Positions 42,985-51,707 of a stretch of DNA of 54,968 nt are shown here, in pieces. The first letter of the stretch is position 1; each line of letters begins with the position of its first letter. The position numbers and the translations under genes are program-made. The stretch comes from JAATGI01 sp036510675 (lineage in GTDB: Bacteria; Pseudomonadota; Alphaproteobacteria; ATCC43930; CGMCC-115725), in contig DATCDN010000061.1 in NCBI GenBank assembly GCA_036510675.1, positions 1 through 54,968 on the forward strand. Direction: 5' to 3'. Below the pieces are notes generated by a model, which made no database searches, had not been told where the DNA came from, and saw nothing but the letters and a program-made list of their open reading frames with translations.

Positions 42985-44979
42985 ATGTGCGGGTTGACCG
43001 GATACATCGATTATCGGCCCGCGACGCGCCAGAATCGCGAAGCGATCGTCAACGGCATGGCCCAGACCCTGTTCCACCGGGGGCCGGACGATGGCGGCGC
43101 CTGGATCGATGCCGAGGCCGGCATCGCGCTGGGCTTTCGCCGGCTGTCGATCATCGAGCTGTCCCCGCTCGGCCATCAGCCGATGGTCTCGGCCAGCGGC
43201 CGCTATGTCATCGTCTTCAATGGCGAGATCTATAATTTCAAGGAGGTCGCGGCGCGGCTGGCGCAAGAGGGCGTGAGCCTGCGCGGCCATTCCGATACCG
43301 AGGTGCTGCTGGAGGCGATTGCAAGCTGGGGCGAGCGCGCCGCCATCGCCGCCTGCGAAGGCATGTTTGCGATCGCGATCTGGGATCGGCAGGAGCGCAA
43401 GCTGACGCTGGCGCGGGATCGCGTCGGTATCAAACCGCTTTATTGGGGCCAGACCCGCGACGGCGTGCTGCTGTTCGGCTCGGAATTGAAGGCGTTGCGC
43501 CGGCATCCAAGTTGGGAAGGCGAGATCGACCGCGACGCGATGGCGCTGTTCATGCGCTATGGCTATGTCCCGGCGCCCTACAGCATCTATCGGCGCACCT
43601 GGAAGCTGGAGCCGGGCGCGCTGCTGACCTGTCGCCGCGGCGCCGAGCCCAAGATGGAACGCTATTGGGACATGCGATCGATCGCCGAGACGGCGCAGGC
43701 CGACCCCGCCCCCGGCTCCGATAAAGATCGCATCGAGATGCTGGAACAGCTCATGCTGCGCTCGGTGAAGAACGAGATGGTGTCGGACGTGCCGCTGGGC
43801 GCCTTTCTCTCCGGCGGCATCGACAGCTCGCTGGTCACTGCCCTGATGCAGACCGTCAGTTCGCGGCCGACCAAGACCTTCACCATCGGCTTCCACAAGG
43901 AAGGGTTCAACGAGGCGGGGCACGCCGCCGCCGTCGCCAAGCATTTCGGCACCGACCATACTGAGCTCTACGTCTCGGACGAGGATGTCCGCGACGTCAT
44001 TCCCAATTTGCCGGTTTGGTACGACGAGCCATTCGCCGATTCGTCGCAGATTCCGACCTATCTCGTCTCGCGCCTGGCGCGCGAGCATGTCACGGTCGCG
44101 CTGTCGGGCGATGGCGGCGACGAGTTGTTCTGCGGCTATCCCCGCTATCGCTGGGGCAAGATGCTGCACCGCGCCATCTCGCCGCTGCCGCCGCCGCTGC
44201 GGCGCGGCGCCGGCGCGATGATGTCGGCGATGCCCAACAGCCTCGCCAGCGGCATCATGACGCTGTTGCCGGCGCGCGAGCGCCCGAAGCGGCCGGCGCA
44301 ATCCCTGAAGAAGCTGGGGCGCCTGTTTTCCGGCTCCGCCGCGGGCGAATTCCACCGCGAAATCGTGTCGATCTGGAACGATCCCGAGGCGGTGGTGCTG
44401 GGCGCGCGCGAGCCGCCGCTCTCTCTCTCCGATCCGGCGCTGGCGCGGATTTTCCCGCACATGGCCGAGCGCATGATGCTCAACGATTCGATCGTCTATC
44501 TGCCGGACGATATCCTCGCCAAGGTCGATCGCGCCAGCATGGCGGTCAGCCTCGAAGTGCGGGTGCCGCTGCTCAATCATCACATCGTCGAGTTCGCGTG
44601 GCGATTGCCGCTGCACATGAAGCTGCGCGGCAACGTCACCAAATGGGCGCTGCGCGAAATCCTCTATAAGTACGTTCCGAGAGAGCTGATCGAGCGGCCG
44701 AAGCAAGGCTTCATGGTGCCGCTCGACGACTGGCTGCGGGGTCCGCTCAGCGAGTGGGTGGGTGATCTGATCGCCCCCGACCGGCTGCGGCGCGACGGGT
44801 TTTTCGATCCCCAGGTGATCGGCGAGCGCTGGCGCGACCATCGCGACCGCGCCTGGGATTGGGGTTATGCGTTGTGGAACGTCGCGATGTTTCAATCCTG
44901 GCTCGATCACGAAAAACAGCTCCCGGCCGCGCCGTCGCCGCTTCTAGCGGATCATCGGGCCGCCACCGTCACGGTCTAA
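42985..44979 (+). CDS. asnB: Asparagine synthetase (glutamine-hydrolysing)-like amidotransferase
   Basis: This 664-residue protein has an N-terminal glutaminase (MCGLTGYIDY, with C2 the nucleophile after Met removal; LFHRGPDDGG; IVFNGEIYNFKEV) and a C-terminal ATP-pyrophosphatase synthetase domain with SGGIDSSLVTALM and LSGDGGDELFCGYPRYRWGK. The end PKQGFMVPLDDWLRGPLSEW is of the type found in many exopolysaccharide clusters. It could make asparagine or amidate a sugar-linked substrate. The nearby cellulose operon makes a role in surface polysaccharide possible but unproved. Confidence 0.93.
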   Translation: MCGLTGYIDYRPATRQNREAIVNGMAQTLFHRGPDDGGAWIDAEAGIALGFRRLSIIELSPLGHQPMVSASGRYVIVFNGEIYNFKEVAARLAQEGVSLRGHSDTEVLLEAIASWGERAAIAACEGMFAIAIWDRQERKLTLARDRVGIKPLYWGQTRDGVLLFGSELKALRRHPSWEGEIDRDAMALFMRYGYVPAPYSIYRRTWKLEPGALLTCRRGAEPKMERYWDMRSIAETAQADPAPGSDKDRIEMLEQLMLRSVKNEMVSDVPLGAFLSGGIDSSLVTALMQTVSSRPTKTFTIGFHKEGFNEAGHAAAVAKHFGTDHTELYVSDEDVRDVIPNLPVWYDEPFADSSQIPTYLVSRLAREHVTVALSGDGGDELFCGYPRYRWGKMLHRAISPLPPPLRRGAGAMMSAMPNSLASGIMTLLPARERPKRPAQSLKKLGRLFSGSAAGEFHREIVSIWNDPEAVVLGAREPPLSLSDPALARIFPHMAERMMLNDSIVYLPDDILAKVDRASMAVSLEVRVPLLNHHIVEFAWRLPLHMKLRGNVTKWALREILYKYVPRELIERPKQGFMVPLDDWLRGPLSEWVGDLIAPDRLRRDGFFDPQVIGERWRDHRDRAWDWGYALWNVAMFQSWLDHEKQLPAAPSPLLADHRAATVTV

Positions 44980-45434
44980 ATGCCCTCGGCGAGTCGCTGG
45001 GAAAACACATCTACATATCCAAATTTGGCGGGATTCCACGACTAAATCTAGGCGGCCCGGGGTCGTTGCCGAGTCGGTATATCGAAACTAAGTTATTGTT
45101 TTTGCTAAGGTAATTGCGCTCACCCGTTGCCTCGTCGATTCGCCAATCTCGTTGACCCCGGGGCGACGACGAATCAGCATGCTGAACCACCTGCTTCATC
45201 CGACATCGGAACTGGGGGAGCGTCATGTGCGTGAGTGAAGCAAGCAGGCCGCAACAGAATAACACAAGGCCGATGCCCGGCGACCGCTGTCTCGGAAACG
45301 ACCGGCGGGCGCATGGCGACGGTGTGGTTCCGATTTCGCGCGCCCCCGGCGCGGCCTTGATCTCACGCGCAGGAGGCGCGGCCTTGATTTATTGCCGTTT
45401 GACCGTTAGACCCTCGCCGCGAGTGGCCGTCGAT
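44980..45434. other. Non-coding region with a 27-bp tandem repeat
   Basis: Between asnB and tRNA-Glu no gene is convincing. A frame at 45225-45449 has a ribosome-binding-like GGGGGAG but no family look and runs into the tRNA. GGCGCGGCCTTGAT occurs at 45348-45361 and 45375-45388, within a unit of 27 bp repeated twice. TTGATT (45384-45389) with TAGACC 17 bases on could be a weak tRNA promoter. Confidence 0.6.
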
Positions 45435-45510
45435 GTCCCCATCGTCTAGAGGCCCAGGACATCGCCCTTTCACGGCGAAAACACGGGTTCGACCCCCGTT
45501 GGGGACGCCA
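45435..45510 (+). tRNA. tRNA-Glu (anticodon TTC)
   Basis: The acceptor GTCCCCA (45435-45441) pairs with TGGGGAC (45500-45506). The anticodon loop CTTTCAC gives TTC. The T arm is ACGGGTTCGACCCCCGT. CCA is encoded at 45508-45510. Sequences such as GTCTAGAGGCCCAGGACA are typical of tRNA-Glu. Confidence 0.98.
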
Positions 45511-45762
45511 TCTCTCTCGAACGCGTTCGGGATATCCAGCGCATATTCATCAAATGTTAGGAAATATCCGGCTAGTTATGCCGGTGTATTTCCGTGCGTC
45601 AGCCGGCTTCGCCCGAAGGTTGACGCCTTGTTAACCGAGCTCGTTGGAGTATCGGCAGGAGATGAGATTCGCTGTGGTCAGTAAAACGCCGAATCCTCAA
45701 AGATTTTCCGTTCGCGCCGGCGCTGTGATGGCTGCCGATGCGACAGCAAAGAGGGCAACCAA

Positions 45763-46452
45763 TTGAATAATCGCAGCCGCGATATCGAGACGCTGTTTCA
45801 GCGCATGGGGGCAAAGCCGCTGACGACCCGCGATCCTGGCGTCACGGAAGACGCGGCGCGCGCCGTTCAGCAATGGCCGCTGCTGGCGATGCTGACGGAA
45901 GGGCTTCCGGCGCCGCGGCGCCCGATGGGTCAGCCTAGCCAAAGCTTCGCCGAGCCTGCCCGCGTGCCGGTGAATCCGCCGGCCATCGTGCCGCCCGCCC
46001 CGGTGCCGCCAACGGCGCCGGCACCCTCGGCGCCTGCCCAATTCGCGCCTGCTCAATTCGCCCCGACTCAGTTCGCCCCGGCTCAGGCTGCGCCGAGGAG
46101 CCCGCTCGATGCGCTGTTCCAGCGCGCCGAGCAGACCGGCAAGCCCGCCGCCGCCCCGGCATCGGTGTTCGGCACCGCCGCGCCGCCGCCCCTCAAGGTG
46201 CCGCAGCGGCAATCGCCGCTGCCGCCATTGCCGAATCTCGGGAACCCATCGTTTTCGCCACCGCCGGCGGCGCCGCGCAATCCGGCCTTCAGCAATTTCG
46301 CCCCCACCAATTTCGTTCCTGGCAATCCCGCTCCCGGTAATCCCGCGATGGGTCCGGTCGAGCCGGGACTGACGATCGAGCCGCGGCCGCGGCAATGGCA
46401 GGAGCTCGATACCGTGCCGGCGCATTTATTCGAACGGGTGGGGGGACGGTAA
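45763..46452 (+). CDS. BcsR/BcsP-like proline-rich cellulose biosynthesis protein
   Basis: This 229-residue protein has an N-terminal module DIETLFQRMGAKPL followed by QQWPLLAMLTEGLP. BcsR proteins have a similar FQ helix and WPLL motif. The rest is mostly Pro, Ala, Phe and Asn with QFAPAQFAPTQFAPAQ repeats (about 86-108), as in the BcsP proteins of other cellulose operons. BcsR in enteric bacteria stabilises BcsQ. It begins with TTG at 45763; AGAGGG lies upstream and no ATG or GTG is available in frame before it. One base separates it from bcsQ. The family call rests on motif and position. Confidence 0.75.
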   Translation: MNNRSRDIETLFQRMGAKPLTTRDPGVTEDAARAVQQWPLLAMLTEGLPAPRRPMGQPSQSFAEPARVPVNPPAIVPPAPVPPTAPAPSAPAQFAPAQFAPTQFAPAQAAPRSPLDALFQRAEQTGKPAAAPASVFGTAAPPPLKVPQRQSPLPPLPNLGNPSFSPPPAAPRNPAFSNFAPTNFVPGNPAPGNPAMGPVEPGLTIEPRPRQWQELDTVPAHLFERVGGR

Positions 46453-47214
46453 ATGCCGCTGATCGTAATTACGTCGTTCAAGGGGGGCGCCGGCAAGACC
46501 ATGCTTGCGGCCAACCTGTCGGTCGGCCTGCGCAGTGTCGGGTGGAGCGTCCTCGCGGTCGATTTCAATCCGCAGGATGCGCTGAAACTGCATTTCGGTC
46601 TCGACGCCTTCGAGAAGCGCGGCTTCGCCACGCAGATGCTGGCCGGCGCCGCGTGGGAGGATGCCACGTTCGATGCCGAGCCCGGTGTCGATGTCATGCC
46701 CTTCGGGCGCACGGCGGCGGCGCTGATGGGATCGGTCTCGGGGCTGCTGGCGCACGATACCGACCGCGTCGTCGATAATCTCGTCGGGCTCGCCAAGAGC
46801 CGCATGGTGGTGGTCGACGCGCCGTCCTTGCCGTCGCCCGCCACCGCCCGGCTGGCGAAGGCGGCGGACGTCCTGGTCATCGCGACCCCGACCGATGCCG
46901 GCTCCTATGCCGCGTTGTCGCTGGCTGACGCCGAGTCGTTCCTCGCCGCCGACGGCACCCTGGCCAAAACCATTCTGGTCGCCAACCAGTTCGATGAAAC
47001 GGCGCGCCTCCAGCGCGGCATCCTCGCGCTGTTGAACCAGACCTTCGGCGACAAGCTGGCCGCCACCATCGAACGCGACGAAAGCGTCGACGAGGCGCTG
47101 GCCTCGCGCCGCACCGTCCTCCTGCACGATCAATCCTCGAAGGCTGCTCGCAGCCTTGTCGCGCTGGCGATCCGAGTCGATCGCCTGTGCTCGCCGAATG
47201 GAGAAGTCAACTGA
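46453..47214 (+). CDS. bcsQ: Cellulose biosynthesis ATPase BcsQ (MinD/ParA family)
   Basis: This 253-residue protein has the deviant Walker A SFKGGAGKTMLAANLSVGL, VLAVDFNPQDALKLHFG (switch I region), and VVVDAPSL (Walker B). It lies directly upstream of bcsA. BcsQ in studied systems places or activates the cellulose synthase complex at the cell pole or inner membrane. No C-terminal membrane helix is obvious. It begins with ATG one base after the BcsR/BcsP-like gene, and its end overlaps bcsA by 28 bases. Confidence 0.94.
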   Translation: MPLIVITSFKGGAGKTMLAANLSVGLRSVGWSVLAVDFNPQDALKLHFGLDAFEKRGFATQMLAGAAWEDATFDAEPGVDVMPFGRTAAALMGSVSGLLAHDTDRVVDNLVGLAKSRMVVVDAPSLPSPATARLAKAADVLVIATPTDAGSYAALSLADAESFLAADGTLAKTILVANQFDETARLQRGILALLNQTFGDKLAATIERDESVDEALASRRTVLLHDQSSKAARSLVALAIRVDRLCSPNGEVN

Positions 47215-49355
47215 GCGCCGTCGCCGAAGCACCGCTAACCCACCGTCGCGAGACGCCGGCATCGCCGCCGGGCGTCGAGCGTTCGCGGACCAGTGTGGGA
47301 TTCGTCATCGTCATCCTGCTGGCGCTCGTCATGCTGGCCTTGGTGGCGATCGCGCCGATGGGCCTCGAAGAACAGGCCCTATTCGGCATCGCGACCTGCG
47401 TCAGCCTGCTGATCATGCGACGCTTCGCCAACCGCTATCTGGTGCTGGCGATGTCGTTCATGTCGCTGGCGGTCTCGACCCGCTACATCTACTGGCGTGT
47501 CACCGCGACCACCGGCTTCACGAGTCCGCTTGAAAGCGTGCTCGGCTGGATCCTGCTCGGCTCCGAGATCTACGCGCTCTTCGTGCTGGCCTTCGGCTAT
47601 GTCCAGACCTCGTGGCCGCTGCATCGCCGGCCGGTGCCGCTGCCCGACGATGTCGGCCTGTGGCCAACGGTCGATGTCTTCATTCCGACCTACAACGAGC
47701 CGCTGTCGATCGTGCGCGATACCATCTTCGCCGCGATGTCGATGGACTATCCGCGCGACAAGCTGAAGGTCTGGTGCCTTGATGACGGCCGCCGGCCCGA
47801 TTTCCGCCGCTTCTGCGAATCCGTCGGATGCGGCTATGTCACGCGCGCCGACAACGCCAACGCCAAGGCCGGCAACCTCAACAATGCCTTGGTCCACACC
47901 AGAGGCGAGGTGATCGCGTTCTTCGATTGCGATCACGTTCCGACCCGTGGCTTCTTACAGATGACGCTGGGCTGGCTGGTGCGCCAGGCCAACATGGCCG
48001 TGGTGCAGACCCCGCACCATTTCTATTCGCCCGATCCGTTCGAGCGCAATTTGCGGATCGAGCATCAAGTCCCGCCGGAAGGCCGGCTGTTCTATGGGTT
48101 GGTGCAGGACGGCAATGATTTTTGGAACGCGACGTTCTTCTGCGGCTCGTGCGCCGTGGTCCGTCGCACCGCGCTCGAAAGCGTCGGCGGCTTCGCCACC
48201 GAGACCGTGACCGAGGACGCGCATACCGCCCTCAAGCTGCACCGCAAGGGCTGGAACTCGGCCTATCTCGACATTCCGCTGGCGGCCGGTCTCGCCACCG
48301 AACGCTTCGCCATCCATGTCGGCCAGCGCGTGCGCTGGGCCCGGGGCATGATCCAGATCTTCCGCCTCGACAATCCGATGTTCGGGCGCGGGCTCAGCTT
48401 CGGCCAGCGCATCTGCTACCTCAACGCCATGGCGCACTTCCTGTTCGCCTTGCCGCGCGTGGTGTTTTTGGTGGCGCCGCTGGCCTACCTCATTCTCGAC
48501 ATCAACCTCATCCGCACCAGTGCCTTCCTGCTGCTGGCCTTCGCGGGACCGCATCTCTTCCACACACTGGTCACCAACGCCTATGTCCAAGGCAAGTACC
48601 GGCACTCGTTCTGGAACGAGATCTACGAAACCTCGCTCGCCTTCCATCTGCTGATCCCGACGATGAAGACGCTGATCGCGCCGCATTGGGGCGGCGGGTT
48701 CAATGTCACCTCGAAGGGCGGCGTGGTCGAGAAGGATTACTTCGACGCCAAGCTGCTGCGTCCGCACATCATCCTCTGCGTGTTCCTGGTCGCCGGGATC
48801 GTGCTGGGCCTGCTGCGCTGGTGGTGGGGCGTGCCGCAGGACGTCAAGGCCGTGATCATGATCAACCTGGCCTGGGCGTCGTTCAACCTGGTGGTGATGA
48901 TGGCGGTGCTGTCGGTCGGCCGCGAACGGCGCCAGGTGCGCTCCGCGGTGCGGGTCGAGGCCGAGCTGCCGGCGACCATCTTCTTCCCCGATGGGCGTCA
49001 GACCGGCGCGTGGACGCTGAATCTCTCGAAGGGCGGCGGCGCGTTCCGGCTCGAGGACGCGGCGCTGGCCGAAGGCGCGGAAAAAGTCGTGGTGCGGCTG
49101 CCGTGCGGCAGCCAGGACGCGCTGTTCCCGGCTTCGGTGATCGCCGGCGCGGGCGGCCCGATGCGGGTCCAGTTCGCGCCGCTGACCCTCGAAGAGGAGC
49201 AGCTTCTGGTGGGCGCCATCCTGGGGCGCGGGGATGCGTGGACGGGATGGGAATATGGGCCGATCGAGGGTCCCCTCCGGTCGATGGTCCGCGTCTTTGG
49301 CGTTGGGTTGGGCGTCCTATTTTCGGGCCGCCGTCGCGAGAGGTCAGGCACATGA
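47187..49355 (+). CDS. bcsA: Cellulose synthase catalytic subunit (UDP-forming)
   Basis: This 722-residue inner-membrane enzyme makes beta-1,4-glucan from UDP-glucose and passes it through its own pore. N-terminal membrane helices (about 37-58, 65-95, 115-140) precede the GT2 domain. Catalytic motifs are DDG (199-201), DCD (247-249), FFCGS (317-321), TED (342-344) and QRVRW (380-384). More helices follow, then a PilZ domain with RRQVR and NLSKGG, which bind c-di-GMP. It starts with GTG inside bcsQ; no better start is in frame. It overlaps bcsB by four bases. Confidence 0.98.
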   Translation: MLAEWRSQLSAVAEAPLTHRRETPASPPGVERSRTSVGFVIVILLALVMLALVAIAPMGLEEQALFGIATCVSLLIMRRFANRYLVLAMSFMSLAVSTRYIYWRVTATTGFTSPLESVLGWILLGSEIYALFVLAFGYVQTSWPLHRRPVPLPDDVGLWPTVDVFIPTYNEPLSIVRDTIFAAMSMDYPRDKLKVWCLDDGRRPDFRRFCESVGCGYVTRADNANAKAGNLNNALVHTRGEVIAFFDCDHVPTRGFLQMTLGWLVRQANMAVVQTPHHFYSPDPFERNLRIEHQVPPEGRLFYGLVQDGNDFWNATFFCGSCAVVRRTALESVGGFATETVTEDAHTALKLHRKGWNSAYLDIPLAAGLATERFAIHVGQRVRWARGMIQIFRLDNPMFGRGLSFGQRICYLNAMAHFLFALPRVVFLVAPLAYLILDINLIRTSAFLLLAFAGPHLFHTLVTNAYVQGKYRHSFWNEIYETSLAFHLLIPTMKTLIAPHWGGGFNVTSKGGVVEKDYFDAKLLRPHIILCVFLVAGIVLGLLRWWWGVPQDVKAVIMINLAWASFNLVVMMAVLSVGRERRQVRSAVRVEAELPATIFFPDGRQTGAWTLNLSKGGGAFRLEDAALAEGAEKVVVRLPCGSQDALFPASVIAGAGGPMRVQFAPLTLEEEQLLVGAILGRGDAWTGWEYGPIEGPLRSMVRVFGVGLGVLFSGRRRERSGT

Positions 49356-51640
49356 AATCCGTTGCACTAGGGCTCCTGGTTTCGCTGGCCGCCGCGTCGG
49401 CTTACGGCCAGACCGTCGCCAAGCCGAATGCTGCGGTGGCGGCACCGCCCGCCACTGCGCCCGCGACGACGAATGCAGCGCCCGCCAAGGATACGTCGGC
49501 GACCGCGGCCCAGGAGCCGGCGGCCCCCGCGCCGTTCCCGGCCTCGGGCTATACCTCCTACACCTTCAAGGATCTGGGTGCGCCGCAGGGACTGCGCCTC
49601 GTCGAGGGCAGCGCCGAAGGCGGCATCACCTATATGGTCCGCCGCGATGAGGTGATCACCGCGGCGCGGCTGCGGCTGATGCTGGAGAACTCCGCCGGCT
49701 TTCCCGCCGACACCAAGCTCGACGTGACGGTCAACGGCGATTCCATCGGCACCGTCGATGTCGGCGCCGATCGTCATGGCGCGACGCCGGTCGATCTGCC
49801 GGTCGATCCGATCCTGCTCGGCGACTATAACCGCGTCAGCTTCAAATTGGTCGGCGTGCCGCTGGCCGCGTGCCGGATCAACCAGACCGGCCCGTGGATG
49901 AGCGTCAGCCCGCGCAGCGCGATGGACATCACCACCGACCGCCTGCCGCTGGCGAACGATCTCGCGGTCCTGCCGCTGCCGTTCTTCGACGAGCGCGATC
50001 CGCACCTGGTGCGGACCGGCTTCGTCTTCGCCAAGACCCCGTCGATGGGCGAGCTCGAAGCCTCGGGCATCGTCGCCTCGTGGCTCGGCGGTCTCGCCGG
50101 CTATCGCGGCGTCCATCTGCCGGCGACGTTCGGCACGCTGCCGACCGGCAACGCCATTGTGTTCGCCGCCGGCAATGAATCGCTGCCCGGCCTGACGCTG
50201 CCCCATGCGGCGGGACCGACGCTGGCCATCGTGCCAAATCCCGCCGACCCCAGCGGCAAATTGCTGCTGGTGATGGGCCGCGACACCACCGATTTGAAAG
50301 CGGCGGCGCGCGGGCTGGCGCTCGGTCACGGCGCCTTCAAGCCCGGGGCGGTTTCCGCCGTCGCGGCAACCGATCCTGGCGACCGCCGTCCCTATGACGC
50401 GCCGGGCTGGATCGCCGACACGCATCCGGTGAAATTCGGCGACCTGACGACCGCCGACCGGCTGCGCTCGCACGGTATTCGCCCGGAGCCGATTTCGATC
50501 GATTTCCGCAGCGCGCCCGATTTCTTCAACTGGATCGATTCGACGATCCCGATGACGCTGCGCTATCACGTCAGCCCGGAGCCGATCGTCGACCTGACGC
50601 ATTCCCAGCTCGACGTGATGCTGAACAACACGCCGTTCCGCAGCATCCCGCTGGCGCAGACCGGCTCGCTGCTCGATTCGGGCAAGCCCCAGCACGAGGG
50701 CACGGTGGATATTCCGCCGTTCCTGCTGACCGGCCGTAACCGGCTTAATTTCTATTTCGACATGCAGCCGTCGCCGCAATGCGATTCGACACGAGCCTCG
50801 ACTCTGGTCGAACAGATCGATCCCAATTCGACGCTGGACCTGTCGCAATCGCCGCACTACGCGCCGATGCCCAATTTGTCGTTCTTCGCCAATGCCGGTT
50901 TCCCCTTCACCAAGAGCGCCGATCTGTCGCACACCGCGGTGGTGATGCCGAATACCATCACGCCGAACGATACCGAGGCGTTCCTCGAGACGATGGCGCT
51001 GTTTGGCGAGGCCACCGACTATCCGACGCTGCGCGCCACGGTGGTCCGGGCCGACGATGTCAACGCCCAGTCCAATCGCGATCTGCTGTTGATCGGCTCG
51101 TTCCAGGAGCAGCCGCTGTTGGGCGCCTGGAGCGCGCGCACCGGCGTGACCGTGGAACGGGGCGATCTGCACGCCGTCGAGCGGAGCTGGTGGGACCGCA
51201 TTCAATTGCTGTTCGATTGGCGTAATCGGCGCAGCCATGTTTCCGAGGTCAATGATTGGGTGCAGGCGGCACCGGGGGGCGAGGGGGCTCTCATGGGTTT
51301 CCGCTCGCCACTCAACGACGATCGCAGCGTCGTCGCCATCACCGGCACCTCGCCGGCCCAGGTCGCCGGAGTCGCGGGGACTCTGCAATCCAGCGACCGC
51401 GTGCAGAAGGTTCAGGACGATCTCGTGCTGATACGCGCGAACGACATCCAGAGCTTCCGCATGACCCGCCGCTACGATGTCGGCACGCTCAATCGCTGGA
51501 CGTGGCTGCGGTGGAATCTGTCCGATCAGCCGATCGTGATCGCGATCCTGCTGTTCGCCGCCTGCGCGGCGATGGCGGCGGTCGCCTTTGTTGTCCTGGG
51601 GATCAAGGCCCGCCGCCGCTTACAGGGGGCGAATCGCTAG
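49352..51640 (+). CDS. bcsB: Cellulose synthase periplasmic subunit BcsB
   Basis: This 762-residue protein has a signal peptide (MKSVALGLLVSLAAASAYGQ), an Ala/Pro/Thr-rich linker to about residue 60, then the repeating jelly-roll and flavodoxin-like domains of BcsB (GGITYMVRRDEVITAARLRL, PADTKLDVTVNGDSIGTVDV, LNRWTWLRWNLSDQ near the end). One C-terminal membrane helix (PIVIAILLFAACAAMAAVAF) anchors it next to BcsA. It guides the glucan through the periplasm. ATG overlaps the bcsA stop (ATGA). bcsC starts 67 bases downstream. Confidence 0.97.
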   Translation: MKSVALGLLVSLAAASAYGQTVAKPNAAVAAPPATAPATTNAAPAKDTSATAAQEPAAPAPFPASGYTSYTFKDLGAPQGLRLVEGSAEGGITYMVRRDEVITAARLRLMLENSAGFPADTKLDVTVNGDSIGTVDVGADRHGATPVDLPVDPILLGDYNRVSFKLVGVPLAACRINQTGPWMSVSPRSAMDITTDRLPLANDLAVLPLPFFDERDPHLVRTGFVFAKTPSMGELEASGIVASWLGGLAGYRGVHLPATFGTLPTGNAIVFAAGNESLPGLTLPHAAGPTLAIVPNPADPSGKLLLVMGRDTTDLKAAARGLALGHGAFKPGAVSAVAATDPGDRRPYDAPGWIADTHPVKFGDLTTADRLRSHGIRPEPISIDFRSAPDFFNWIDSTIPMTLRYHVSPEPIVDLTHSQLDVMLNNTPFRSIPLAQTGSLLDSGKPQHEGTVDIPPFLLTGRNRLNFYFDMQPSPQCDSTRASTLVEQIDPNSTLDLSQSPHYAPMPNLSFFANAGFPFTKSADLSHTAVVMPNTITPNDTEAFLETMALFGEATDYPTLRATVVRADDVNAQSNRDLLLIGSFQEQPLLGAWSARTGVTVERGDLHAVERSWWDRIQLLFDWRNRRSHVSEVNDWVQAAPGGEGALMGFRSPLNDDRSVVAITGTSPAQVAGVAGTLQSSDRVQKVQDDLVLIRANDIQSFRMTRRYDVGTLNRWTWLRWNLSDQPIVIAILLFAACAAMAAVAFVVLGIKARRRLQGANR

Positions 51641-51707
51641 TCATGCTTACTAAACGGCCGAACCAACTCAAATCAGGCGGCCGGACCAATATGGGAAGAG
51701 AGAACAC

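Noticed and set aside
42928..44910. Minus-strand open frame of 660 codons opposite asnB
   Set aside because: No motif, shadow composition, and asnB is complete on plus.
45225..45449. Possible 74-codon gene before tRNA-Glu
   Set aside because: It has a ribosome-binding-like site but overlaps the tRNA by 15 bases, includes a tandem repeat, and shows no protein family pattern.
48122..49351. Plus-strand open frame upstream of bcsB in the same frame
   Set aside because: It lies wholly inside bcsA in another frame and has no signal peptide; bcsB begins at 49352 with a signal peptide and overlapping ATGA.
49367..51388. Minus-strand open frame of 673 codons opposite bcsB
   Set aside because: Composition is typical of an antisense shadow (Arg, Gly, His, Gln-rich) and bcsB on plus has all its domains.
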